Positions 11,564 to 21,610 of a DNA stretch of 28,540 bases are shown here, piece by piece. The position numbers and the translations under genes are program-made. Source of the stretch: Lingula anatina (Eukaryota; Brachiopoda; Lingulata; Lingulida; Lingulidae); contig NW_019773795.1 in the NCBI RefSeq assembly GCF_001039355.2, positions 1 to 28,540 on the forward strand, in the 5' to 3' direction. The notes under the pieces are model-generated. The model saw only the letters and a list, made by a program, of their open reading frames with translations, was not told the origin of the DNA and made no database searches. How positions within the stretch are numbered: position 1 is the first letter of the stretch; each line of letters opens with the position of its first letter.

Positions 11564-12464
11564 CACTCTTGCCCAAAATGGTTGGTACACGGAAATTTTG
11601 GGAGGCATATCGCCCTGTTTCTTTCATTATTATTGATATTATCAAATTAATACTGTTTATATTGTTAAATATGTGAAGCTGAAGGATTGGTAAAGTCAAG
11701 GAGAAACAAACAATGCGAATGTGAAAAAAGCGTTAATTTATTTAGGGTATTTTTTTTCTCATGCCCCCAAAAAGAGTACTTTTTTTGCATAACAGTACCA
11801 AGTGAAAAATTAAACATAAATTTATACTGTGATTGACAATTAATATGAAATTAGGGGAAATTGTCAAGAAACATCTTCAGAGTTCATTATTAATCTAAAT
11901 AGCGGGTATGCCCACCGCGAGCTTGGAAAATGGCCGCCAGACGGCGTGGCATACTGTGAATAGAGTTACAGCTCTTTGGAGAGGAATTCTGGTCCATTCA
12001 TCTTGAAGGGCATCTCGCAGTTCATCTAGATTTGCAGGGGGAAGGTTTCTCCTCTGAATAGCACGACCAAGTTCGTCCCACATGTGCTCAATTGGGTTTG
12101 CATCTGGGCTTCTTGCTGGCTGTGGCATCAGCTGAATGTTGTTTTTTCGGATATAGTCTGCAATTAAGCGGGCTGTGTGGGGAGTTGGATTGCCATGTTG
12201 CAATCTAAACTTGTCTCTGTATATCCCTCTTGCGAACGGTCCCGGGTTCTGCTGGAGAATGTCTCTGTATCTGGCAGCGTTAAGGTTTTCATCCAGAGGA
12301 AGCAATGGGCAAATACCGTTGCTGCCAATGGCACCCCAAACATGTACAGAACCGCCTCCTCCAGCTATGAGAGTGCGTAGGCTCCCTGGAGAGAGGCTGT
12401 TAAATGAAAATATCCAGGAAACAATAGCTGGAGGAGGTTGTTCTGTACATGTATGGCAAGAGTG
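11564..12464 (-). mobile_element. Decayed Tc1-type DNA transposon with TA target sites
   Basis: The outer ten bases are exact inverted copies, CACTCTTGCC at 11564-11573 and GGCAAGAGTG at 12455-12464. Each is flanked by TA (11562-11563 and 12465-12466), the Tc1/mariner target duplication. Inside is the 3' part of a Tc1-like transposase on the minus strand. The right end is rearranged: about 33 bases of transposase at 12336-12368 reappear inverted at 12424-12456. The element therefore lacks the N-terminal two thirds of the transposase and cannot encode an active enzyme. Confidence 0.8.
11895..12370 (-). pseudogene. Tc1-like transposase, C-terminal fragment (DDE_3 type)
   Basis: The frame runs from about 12370 to a stop at 11895-11897. 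Motifs in order are GSVHVWGAIG, ICPLLPLDENLNAARYRDIL, a segment around FRLQHGNPTPHTA, and the DDE_3 hallmark ARSPDANPIEHMWDELG with its catalytic acidic residue. The consensus Asp of 'QDN.P.H' is replaced (QHGNPTPH), a damaged active site. The DNA-binding half and the first catalytic Asp are missing because the 5' side is cut at an inverted duplication. The match is to the family pattern only; no specific subfamily is assigned. Confidence 0.85.
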
Positions 12465-12466
12465 TA

Positions 12467-13231
12467 GTACGTATTGTTACTGGTGTGTGGCATAGATTAC
12501 TTTAAACCGTCGATAATACATACCATTTTTCATATCTTTCACGAAGGACTTTCAGATTTGAATTAAAGTGTTAAAGAAAAACTTTAGAGGGAAGAAAAAA
12601 GGGAGGAAAAGCTGCCCCAAGGGGGCCATACACAATAGTGGCAAAGAAGCCAAACGGCACGTATATTCTGGAAAATTTACAAGGGAAAAAGTCTCTTAAA
12701 CTTTTTCCGTTGGCTGTGGGTGCTGGTCAACTAAAGCAGTAGAGAGAAAATAGGTGATTTTTCTTTTAAAAAAATTATAAAATGTTAATGCCATCTTTTA
12801 TCTATTATAGACGCAATGTAAGCTATTGAAACATCAACTTTGTATTTATTGTCATTGCGTTTTCATGATCAATTTGGTCAGCATTTACAGCACGTTGACT
12901 TTTCTGTATTTCAGAGCTGAAGGCGAAGCTGAAACCAGTTAAATATTAAAAAATTACAAAATTGAGTATTTTGTACAACAAAGAAGATTGTAAAAAATAA
13001 ACACCCAGTTAAAACAGGTTTTCTGTATTCTTGTCTTTTTTTAATTCAATAAATTTGATATTTTTATTGATAATTAGTTACAATTATATTGCATCAATAG
13101 AACAATTACTTCAATGAAATGTATAAAGCATACACATTGCAAGAAATAAGGAATATTGCCTTATGGGTACGAATTAAACTCGATTTTCTTTTGCCTTAAG
13201 TGCAACAGTAAGGGGGACCCTGCGATTCAAA
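12467..13231. other. AT-rich intergenic stretch, nothing recognised
   Basis: No open frame with domain features, splice context or repeat structure was found between the Tc1 remnant and the tandem repeat at 13232. Confidence 0.5.
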
Positions 13232-13375
13232 GCGGACTGTTCATTTTAAATCTGAAAGTCTGCGGACTGCACGTTTTAATAGAGGAAGTCCCCCGGACAC
13301 TCAGTTTTAAAACATAGGGTCCGCCGGACTCTGAAAGGGCCGGACTCTACGGCACGCTACACCGGCACTGTTTTA
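13232..13375. repeat. Short degenerate tandem repeat with a CGGACT core
   Basis: The core CGGACT or CGGACA recurs at about 13233, 13263, 13294, 13325 and 13341. The first three are spaced about 30 bases apart, each followed by a ttttaa-type tract. The patch is more GC-rich than its surroundings. Confidence 0.6.
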
Positions 13376-14533
13376 ACTACTACATCACATTGTGTTCAGT
13401 CAAAAATATAACATATATATGTAAACTCGTTATATATAGTGCCACCATGCAAAGCCATATTTTGATAATTTGGCTCCATATACAGGTACATTCAAAACGT
13501 ACTATAAATGTTCAAAATAAGTAATATCTCAAACAGATGTCTCTAAGTTTTCAGTTCAAACTTAACTCAAATATCTTTGAGTCGCTACATTACTTACATA
13601 TAATGTATAAGTTGTCACTACATATGTATGAACACTATAACCTATTGACCTCTAATAAACACTCCTCTATATACACTCCAACAAAGGAGGAGCAGGGTCT
13701 AATACACACTCTATGTCTAATAAACACTGTATGTATCAGAACTGATAAGAAAACGTCAGTGTATTTAGGAATCGGGACAAGCAGGGGAGGTTTGCGGGCA
13801 ATTGAGGGGAGGAGAGGAGGGTCAACATCTGCATACTGTCATTGCCATAGTAACCACTTTGGACATTTAAATGACTGGTGAAATATTAAAATATACTCAT
13901 ATTTTTGTGAGAATATCTGATTTTTTTTTAAATCTCTCTACAAAGGGGTTCACTTGAAAAGCTAGGTCCACCCCTCCCCGACTACCCTTTGCACCCACGA
14001 CTATCAGCTTCTACTATGGAAATGCACACATTTGTTTAAAACGCAAGCCTGCTACATTGTGCATTTTCTGCTTGCAGTGAAGCAGATATCCTTGCCAGGC
14101 TTATGATGGGTTGCCCCTAATTAACACCCCTAATTTATCTGCATCAACATTTCCATTAAGACTTGAGACGTCTTGAAGTATTGCCTCAAGTCCATTTGTG
14201 AAATAATCTTTAAAATTATTATTAATAGTTCCTTCACATATATTCATACCAGCAGGTTTCACACCTCTTTAACTAAATAAAACACAAATGTGGCATAATA
14301 AACCGTACAGTGTATACAAAATGTGCAAGTAAAGCAACAAATGGAGTATCATTCACCCTCTACTTACGAATATTCACAAATAAGAGACGAGTGGAGTATA
14401 TTTATACATCTAAATCACTCATATTGTAATTTTAACATTTCAATGTCTGGATCAGCAAAGCCGAAAAGTATTTACATTTTTTTCAGTTTGTACAGTTTGC
14501 CTTAGTCTGCCAACATAAAAGTGCGGTTGTGCG
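13376..14533. other. AT-rich stretch, nothing recognised
   Basis: Short open frames at 13537-13881 and 14323-14505 have low-complexity composition and no domain features. No exon with credible borders was found. Confidence 0.5.
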
Positions 14534-15121
14534 GTTCTGTTATGTCTGCAGGTATCATTTATATATTTGTCTGAATATACAGTGAACTTCAGTTTACCTG
14601 TGGTAACAAGTCTGTTTTTATTCTACGGATATATATACACATTATATACACTTCATTCCAGTCTACCTGAAGCACCAATTCTGTTTCTTTTCTACATGTG
14701 TATACAAATTACATGTACATACAGCGAATTTCAGTCTACCTGTAGTATCAATTCTGTTATATCTACAAATATATACACATTATACACAGTAAATTTCAGT
14801 CTACCTGTAGCATCAATTCTGTTATATCTACAAATATGTACATATTACACTTCAGTCTACCTGTGATATCAGTTCTGTTATGTCTACAGATATAAACATA
14901 TCATATACAGTGTATTTCAGTCTACCTGTGATATCAGTTCTGTTATGTCTACAGATATAAACATATCATATACAATGAATTTCAGTTTACCTGTGGCATC
15001 AATTCTGTTATGTCTACAGATATAAACATATCATATACAGTGAATTTCAGTTTACCTGTGGCATCAATTCTGTTATGTCTACAGATATAAACATATCATA
15101 TACAGTGAATTTCAGTCTACC
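14534..15121. repeat. Minisatellite, about nine units of about 65 bases
   Basis: Each unit carries ttctgttatgtctacag, atataaacatatcatatac and a ttcagtctacctgtg-like segment. The left-hand units (14534-14800) are divergent. The last four (from about 14870) are nearly identical, so array growth is recent at the right end. On the minus strand each unit contains a CAG followed by gtaaac or gtagac, i.e. a splice-donor-like site, and the array begins exactly at the donor of a candidate exon (15121-15194). Confidence 0.9.
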
Positions 15122-15194
15122 TGAAGTGTTATGTTGGCGCCGTAGTTGACTGTGATGTCATGTTCATGAGACTTTGGCGAAGACAGCAGCTCAC
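15121..15194 (-). CDS. Candidate orphan exon (possibly start of an Ig-like domain)
   Basis: A 74-nt block has a good acceptor (cctgtttcatag) and a donor (CAG before gtagac) on the minus strand. One frame is open: two bases completing a codon, then 24 codons including SSPKSHEHDITVNYGANITL. The ITVNYGANITL pattern resembles the A'-B strand region of an immunoglobulin-like domain, but this rests on a few residues. No partner exon was found on either side. It lies downstream of the ROCO stop codon, so it would belong to another gene or to an alternative 3' end. Confidence 0.3.
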
Positions 15195-15252
15195 CTATGA
15201 AACAGGATAAAATGCAATATACAAAATACAACATACAATATGATTCTAATGA

Positions 15253-15254
<2 letters not shown>

Positions 15255-15314
<60 letters not shown>
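15255..15314. repeat. (TA)n microsatellite
   Basis: About 30 TA units just upstream (minus sense) of the candidate exon at 15121-15194. Confidence 0.95.
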
Positions 15315-15316
<2 letters not shown>

Positions 15317-15568
15317 ATATGTTAAAAGTTGTGCGCATTTGTGATCTTTCAATTCTTCGAGAAACCTTTATAGGGCCTATAGCAAAAAAGTCAGCTCTTT
15401 ATACTGCAGCATAGTACAATAATATATACAGTTAAAACATTGTACAATATATACATGTATGACATTGTACAACATATACGCGGCAGTTGTTCATGGGTGG
15501 CGTGGTCTTCGTTTGTGGGATATCTGCATGTACATTGATATAAATGCGTCAAATTTACATTTACATAA

Positions 15569-18500
15569 TTACTTCCATTTGCTTTCCTCGTCATATATGG
15601 CGGCCCTTAATTCCTTGAAGCCACGTTCTGCCTCGTAGTCACGCTTGCCCTCCCGTAATTTCCTCAGCAGTGTCGATACTTTCTGCATCTTCATCGGTTC
15701 CCGCCACACGTGTTTCATGTTCTGGTGTGTTATCACATTTTGCTCCACAAGCCTATGCAATATCCCACTGAGTGCATCTTCTGGAAGCTCCATGGCCAAG
15801 TCGGGCAACCTAATTCAAAATTAAATAAGAAAATATCAACACCCCGTGTACAACTATAAGCCAAATGTTAATGATATAAATGCAGCGGGTGTCAGTTAAC
15901 ACCAGTAACATTTTGTGAACTGTAATTCAATTTTAAAAGCTTGATGAAGTTCATTTTGCAGACTTGCCTCAGAAGCCGAGCTGTCTGCGCATGCCCGTTA
16001 TCATGGAGAGCACCACAGAACTGGTAGAAAGCAAAATCGTTTTTTCCCTTCAAGTAACTCTGAAGTCTGTTCCCTTGATCCGGTTCCTGGATTGCTGTGA
16101 TTTCATCCTCTGTAAAAATCCCACATCTGTGGAGTCGACTGAGTATCTTAAGAAGGCAGCCAAACCTGCGGATGTTCTTCAAAATCAGGGGAGCACGTTT
16201 TTCTAGGGACACGCAGTGCAAAGCTGTCATTTCGCCTTCAAAACAGAAAAAAAACCGAATAATTAAGCCCATTATCATATTTTATATTCAAACAAAATGA
16301 TAAAAATAGCTCTGTGTAAAAAGTTGCTACGTTAAATACATATTAAATACATAGAATATTGCCATTTAGTAGTGCTACCACACTGATATAAATGTTTTCA
16401 TATGTTTTTGAATACAAAAACATATGAAAGATCAAAGAATACAAAATTCATACGGGTTAAAACATAACAAAAAATAAAGCACACAGAATAGTAACATGTC
16501 ATATTTACCGGCAGTCACCGGATAGTAGAAGTCTGCAGAAGCCATAAACTCTGGTTCTTCCTCTGGACACGGGTGGTAAGGAACTGGTGCCTCAAGGGGA
16601 ACACTCAGGAGATATAGAGGGGTGTCAAACAGCGTCGGTGGATTGTTGTCTTCGTGCACACAGTGTGGACACACCAGGAATTCATCCCAAGGAGATCCGG
16701 GACATTCTTTTTCTGTCAGGGATAGAAGATCTTCAAATATCGTCAGGCTGTGTTTCTTCACTTGGATGGGATCATCTCCACGTATGGAAAGTCGAATAAC
16801 TCCATTGGGTGATGCATCAGAAACCTTTCTTTCCAAACAAAGGTGACACTGGTTGTCAAGCTTTGCATAGAAACCATCTTTCCAGTCTCGTCTTGATGCC
16901 TTGAACTGCCCCAAGTAGCCATGGAGATGCACCGCCGCCATTTCATACAGTCCAGTGGGACAAGTGACTGGAAAATGAACTTCAGTGGAAATATGTGACT
17001 CATCTCTGGATGGAACAATGGGCCAATTGGAATAAATGTCTTCAGGTTGAGCGTCTTTTAAAAGCCATGGGAAATGGTACCTATCTTCATCAGCTTCTTT
17101 TACAACGTAACAAACCTCGAAATTTTCAAGCAACTCTAACATGGCGTCATAACCCTGTTTTCCCAAGTTGAATCTCCGCCACAAACATTCCAACATGGTT
17201 CTACTGATGATACCTCTTTGCAGCACATCCTTCTTGGCATAGTCAAATTTCGCCTTGGTGAACTCTTTGTTGAAAGGGTCGGTTTCATATTTAAGTATGG
17301 AATCAATATCATGACGAAGAACTACCTTCAAGATATCAATGAAAACATCCTGTCTGTGGAATATGAAGGTCTTTAACAATGGCTTATCTCTGAACCAAAG
17401 AACAGCATGCAAGAAACTCAGCACGTCTTCAATTCTTTGAACATCATCACTTTCCTGCATTTGCGATGGTATCAACTCTGCCATGTTGGTAAGAGAATCC
17501 AGTGTTAGGTAAGGATCTTGTTCAATGTTCTTTGCTGTCTCTATGTGCTCCACCTTCTGCAGCCAAGACTCTGGCAATATGTAATTCTTTTCTCTCGCTT
17601 TTCTTATAAGCGTTTCCTCAAGCTCAGCTATTCCACTGGTAGTTTTCGAACTGATGACAAATACATGTTTGGCAACACGTGGTGGTGTCTGAATTAGACT
17701 CTTAATTCGAGCCACCTTGCCTTTGTATGCCTCTCGACCTGATTCTTTGCTTTTGTTTCTCTTTTCTAATTTCTCAAGTCTTGTTCTAAAATCGGATGCC
17801 ATATCACTTAAGTGGGAACTTACGGCAGATAAAAGCTCCCGCGTGATTGTGTCTACTTCTTCTATGTTTAGGCAATCAGCATGTGTACCCACAAGAAGTA
17901 TAGCTGAATCTGGTGCTCTGCTGTAAACGTTAGCTATCCAGCTTCCGACTGCTTCTTTGTATGTACAAGACCCTGCCTGAAGGTTGAACACTATCAGTGT
18001 GATTGCTTCTTTGGTGACGAAGAAGTTATGTGCAACTTTATAAACTTCATGCCCCCCAAAATCATTGATGCTGAGAAAAACATCCTCCTTTGGTGACCAC
18101 GTGATCTGCTCCATGACGTGGGTTCTGTCTGCCATTGTCGTCAAGAAAGGCCTACCAGATGTCAAGGTTTTCACCAAACTCGTCTTCCCTGCACATGTCT
18201 CACCAATAACTTGTACTTGTAGTCTAAACGATGATGTTGCCTTGGTTTTGACTAAATCATCAAAATACCGCTGAATAGCCTCCGCCCCTCTGTCTGCTAC
18301 TTCCTGTGGTGGCTGTTTTAGTTCGTTTTTTTTTCCAAACCAAATTTCTTGAGTTTAGACAGGAGACGTACATCAGGGGGCAGCTGGTCCAATTTATTGT
18401 GACCCAAATAACAATATGTGAGCATTTGTAGTTGTTTAATCCCTGGTGGGACTTGGCTGATTCTATTGTACTCAAGTTTGAGGATCTCCATGTTCACCAG

Positions 18501-20194
18501 CTCACACAATGGAAGTGGGAATTCTTTCAACTGGTTGTCAGACAGGTCCAATTCCTTCAGATTCTTAAGTTGTGTTATCAGAGGTGGCACTGCAGTGATG
18601 TTACTTTGAGAGAGGTCGAAGGTCTCCAGTGTCACCAGCTGACACACTGATATTGGGAATTCTGTAAACTGATTCGCAGACAGGTGCAACTTCTTCAGAT
18701 TCTTAAGTTGTGTTATCTGAGGTGGCACTGTAGAGAAGCTGTTGCTCCGGAGGTTAAGGGTCTCTCGTTTCACCAGCTTACACAATGACATTGGAAATTC
18801 TTTCAAATGGTTCCCACACAGGATCAATTCCTTCAGATTCTTAAGTTGTGTTATCTGAGGCGGAAGTGTAGTGATGCTGTTGCTCCAGAGGTTAAGGGTC
18901 TCCAGTTCTACCAGCTTACACACTGACATTGGAAATTCTTTCAACTGGTTCCCACCCAGGATCAATTTCTTCAGATTCTTAAGTTGTGCTATCTGAGTTG
19001 GCACTGTAGTGATGCTGTTATTTAAGAGGTCAAGGGTCTCTAGTGTCACAAGCTTACAAATTGACATTGGAAATTCTTTCAACTGGTTTCCGCAAAGGTT
19101 CAATTCCTTCAGATTCTTTAGTTGTGCTATTTGAGGTGGCACTGACGTGAAGTTAGCTCTTGAGAGGTCAAGGGTCTCCAGTGCTACCAGCCTACACACT
19201 GACATTGGAAATACTTTCAACTGGTTCAAAGATAGGTTCAATTCCTTTAAATTCTCAAGTTGTTTTATCCCAGGGTGCACGGTAGTGATGTTGCTTTTGG
19301 AGAGGTCAAGCGTCTCCAGGGTCAGCAGCTTACATATCGACGTTGGAAATTCTCCCAACCGGTTCCAGGAAATGTTCAATTCCCTCAGATTCTTAAGTTT
19401 GGTTATCTTAGGTGGCACTGTGGTTATATTGGCGTTAGAGAGCTTTACCGCCTTGAGTGTTTCCAGCTCCAACAGTGACAGTGGAAATTCCTCTAACTGG
19501 TTATTAGACAGGTCTATTTCACTAATGTCTGTAAACTGGTTTATCTGTTGTGGGATTGTAGTAACATTGGCACTCGCCAAATTAAGATTTTCCAATGTTT
19601 TCATCTCTAATATTGTAAATGGGAATTCTTCTAAAGGATTTCTGGAGATGTCTAGCTTTTTCAAGTTGCACAGTCTTTTTAAATGTGGGCTGACGGTAGT
19701 TATTTTGTTGTTCTTTAGATCGAGTTCCTCCAAAGTCAAGAGTCTACATACTGGTAGTGGTATCTCTGTCAGCTGGTTTCCGGATAAGTTAAGCTTTCTC
19801 AAATGTTTGGGCTCGGTTATATCCAGAGGAATTGAAGAAATGCTGCAATTGGACATGTTTAGCTCTTCAAGTGTCTCCAGATTAAAGATTGTGATAATTT
19901 GTTCTTCCCCCATTAGATGGTTTTTGGAAACATTAAGCGTTGTAAGTTTCGTACAATACAACGTCGTATGCTATATGGAAGTATGGATGTTAGTCCTCTA
20001 AGGTTAAGTTCTGTCCATGTTTCTACCTGGTCTGTGCCTGGTCCTTGGTAACTGGGATCTTCATCCAGTTTATTAAGTATATCTAGTTTTTCCTGGTTTC
20101 CATACTGGGTAGGGTTCACATCCTGGTCCTGGTGTTCATATTGTCGTTGTTGGTATAAGACATTGACTAATCGGCTTATAATTGAACCCTTTTT
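15569..20194 (-). CDS. LRR-Roc-COR (ROCO) protein with two C-terminal CARD-like domains; two apparent frame breaks
   Basis: Coding runs on the minus strand: a 5' segment (about 20194-19971, first exon unknown); about 22 leucine-rich repeats of 23 residues (about 19970-18330); a Roc GTPase with P-loop GETCAGKTS (about 18185-18210), switch motif NDFGGHEVY and GTHAD; then COR through 16509 (HAVLWFRDKPLL, YHFPWLL). Exon 16235-15968 holds a CARD-like fold (CGIFTEDEITAI, FAFYQFCGALHDNGH). Exon 15809-15569 holds a second (LVEQNVITHQNMKHVW, KVSTLLRKLREGKRD). Splices are gtaaat/gaag in phase 1 and a probable GC-AG in phase 2. The LRR frame ends at TAA 18318-18320 and the Roc frame is -1 relative to it; both frames cross an A9 run at 18326-18334. 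Total is near 1.4 thousand residues. LRRs would sense a ligand or scaffold, Roc-COR would be a dimerising GTPase module, and the CARDs would recruit death-fold partners in the cytosol. No kinase domain is present, unlike LRRK2. Confidence 0.85.
18326..18334 (-). other. A9 homopolymer with a -1 frame change between LRR and Roc
   Basis: In the LRR frame the codons read GAA AAA AAA ACG AAC TAA. The downstream Roc frame is reached by stepping back one base inside the run, which is the layout of an A AAA AAA slippery heptamer. One extra A would also join the frames. A sequencing or assembly length error in the run is the simplest explanation. Confidence 0.75.
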
Positions 20195-21338
20195 CTATTG
20201 CATTGGATGGTCTTCAAATAATTTACTGCCTGATATGGGAAACAATGCTTTTTGGTGAATATTTCATGTTTGTGTGCTAGCAGACACCAGTCGACATGCT
20301 GGTGCCTTCAGCTAGGGTTCGCCAGGGTGTATGTTTCTTCACCGTGAACAAAACTTAAAAACACTATAAACGCTATGATCTTGAAACACAGCGTAGAATG
20401 TGCATTGCCTTTTTACAGGCTCCTTTTTTTCACTACTTCTGCACGCAATACAATTTATAGGCAGTCATTGAATAATGTGGCATGTTTAGTACATGGTAGT
20501 AAGTGCTGCAAAAATATATTTACCTTTCTGGCATAAGTATGAAATATTCACCAAAAAGCATTGTTTCCCATGTCGCCTTTTGTGAAATAAAGTCTGAATC
20601 GTGCTTTTCAGGATTTTGGACTCGCATCATCAGTCAGATATGAATGAAGTTTTATTTAATGGTGTCAGGGAAACAACAGCGCATTTGCATATGTTCTGAA
20701 TGTCTCCATTATTATTTTTGAAAGTTTAAGATTTTCCACTGAATAAAGATCAGTTTTCAGATTATCACAATACATAACGTAATAGTAACTAATACAATGT
20801 AACAGAGAGGTACACGTGTACTTGCCGTCGGTTAGTTTATGCCGTAACCTGGTGCATTTTCTGTGGTATCAAAGCAGTTTGCAGTCCACGGAACATCAAC
20901 ACAGTTTTTTTCCACAATAAATCTACTAACTACAACGTCCAGCGCTTAAAACGCTTCCGCACACTGTCTGAAACAGTGACACACCGCATGGCCCCGACTC
21001 TCCTCTCTCTCTTCTTTTTCGATCTCCACACCCAGGAGAGCTTAATTCTCTGACAACTACCTACTAAGAAAAACATTTACTGTTTTTCAATTAATAAACG
21101 TAAATGTTACGAACACGGTAATACGAACACGGTAATAACCCTTTTACAACTCTATATAAAACGTCAACATGTTCATCTACACAACCAACAAATTAACAAC
21201 CCCTTAACTGGGTAACACTTTTCACAAATTTTAACTAATAACAGTAAACAGCTTAACTTCTTAAGTTAAACATGAACTCTTACTCTATAATAAACTTAGT
21301 AGCTACAATGGAACTCTTGAAACAACTTGACCACTACT
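20195..21338. other. Region between the ROCO 5' segment and the gypsy remnant
   Basis: It contains a perfect 33-base inverted repeat (20235-20267 and 20539-20571) and the tandem duplication acgaacacggtaat at about 21107-21135. A TATA-like tctatataaaa lies near 21152. The part next to the RNase H remnant could include a decayed LTR, but no matching copy was found beyond 24528. No gene is recognised. Confidence 0.5.
20235..20571. mobile_element. Inverted-repeat element (MITE-like or foldback)
   Basis: The arms 20235-20267 and 20539-20571 are exact reverse complements over 33 bases, separated by 271 bases. The interior has no coding capacity. No target-site duplication is obvious, so the element borders are not proven. 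It lies just upstream of the ROCO 5' coding segment. Confidence 0.6.
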
Positions 21339-21610
21339 TCACTTACAAATGTGAAACTTAACATAACATCTGGCACAAACTTTATATTTAACACAACCTG
21401 CACCCACATTATCTGTTCCCTTAACGGCTTCTACTCTGAATCTAGTACTCTGCAAATAAAGTGCCCATCTCATCAATCGACCATTTTCTATCTTTGACTT
21501 CTGGAGGTAGGTTAACGGTTCATGATCAGTTTGCTCTGTGAACTCCTTCCCATACAAATAATTTTGAATTTTTTTTCACACCAAACACAACAGCAAGATA
21601 TTCTCGTCCT
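21339..21610 (-). pseudogene. RT/RNase H junction fragment of the gypsy element
   Basis: Two overlapping frames carry EYLAVVFGV and then NYLYGKEFTEQTDHEPLTYL, RLMRWALYLQ and DNVGA. This is the stretch that links RT to RNase H in Ty3/gypsy polyproteins. A frame shift sits at the A8 run near 21570. The end after DNVGA departs from the usual motif. It follows the integrase C-terminus directly, with no RT palm (no YxDD) in between. Confidence 0.75.

Noticed and set aside
14534-15121. Regular repeat array considered as CRISPR
   Set aside because: This is eukaryotic context. Units of about 65 bases are contiguous with no unique spacers, so it is a minisatellite.
19147-20001. Plus-strand open frame of 284 codons opposite the LRRs
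   Set aside because: It is an antisense shadow of the LRR array. The periodic composition mirrors the repeats and no independent domain is seen.
20760-21338. Possible 3' LTR of the gypsy remnant
   Set aside because: By eye no matching copy lies beyond 24528, and no clear TG...CA ends or polypurine tract were found. A dot-plot of 20600-21400 against 24500-25300 would decide.
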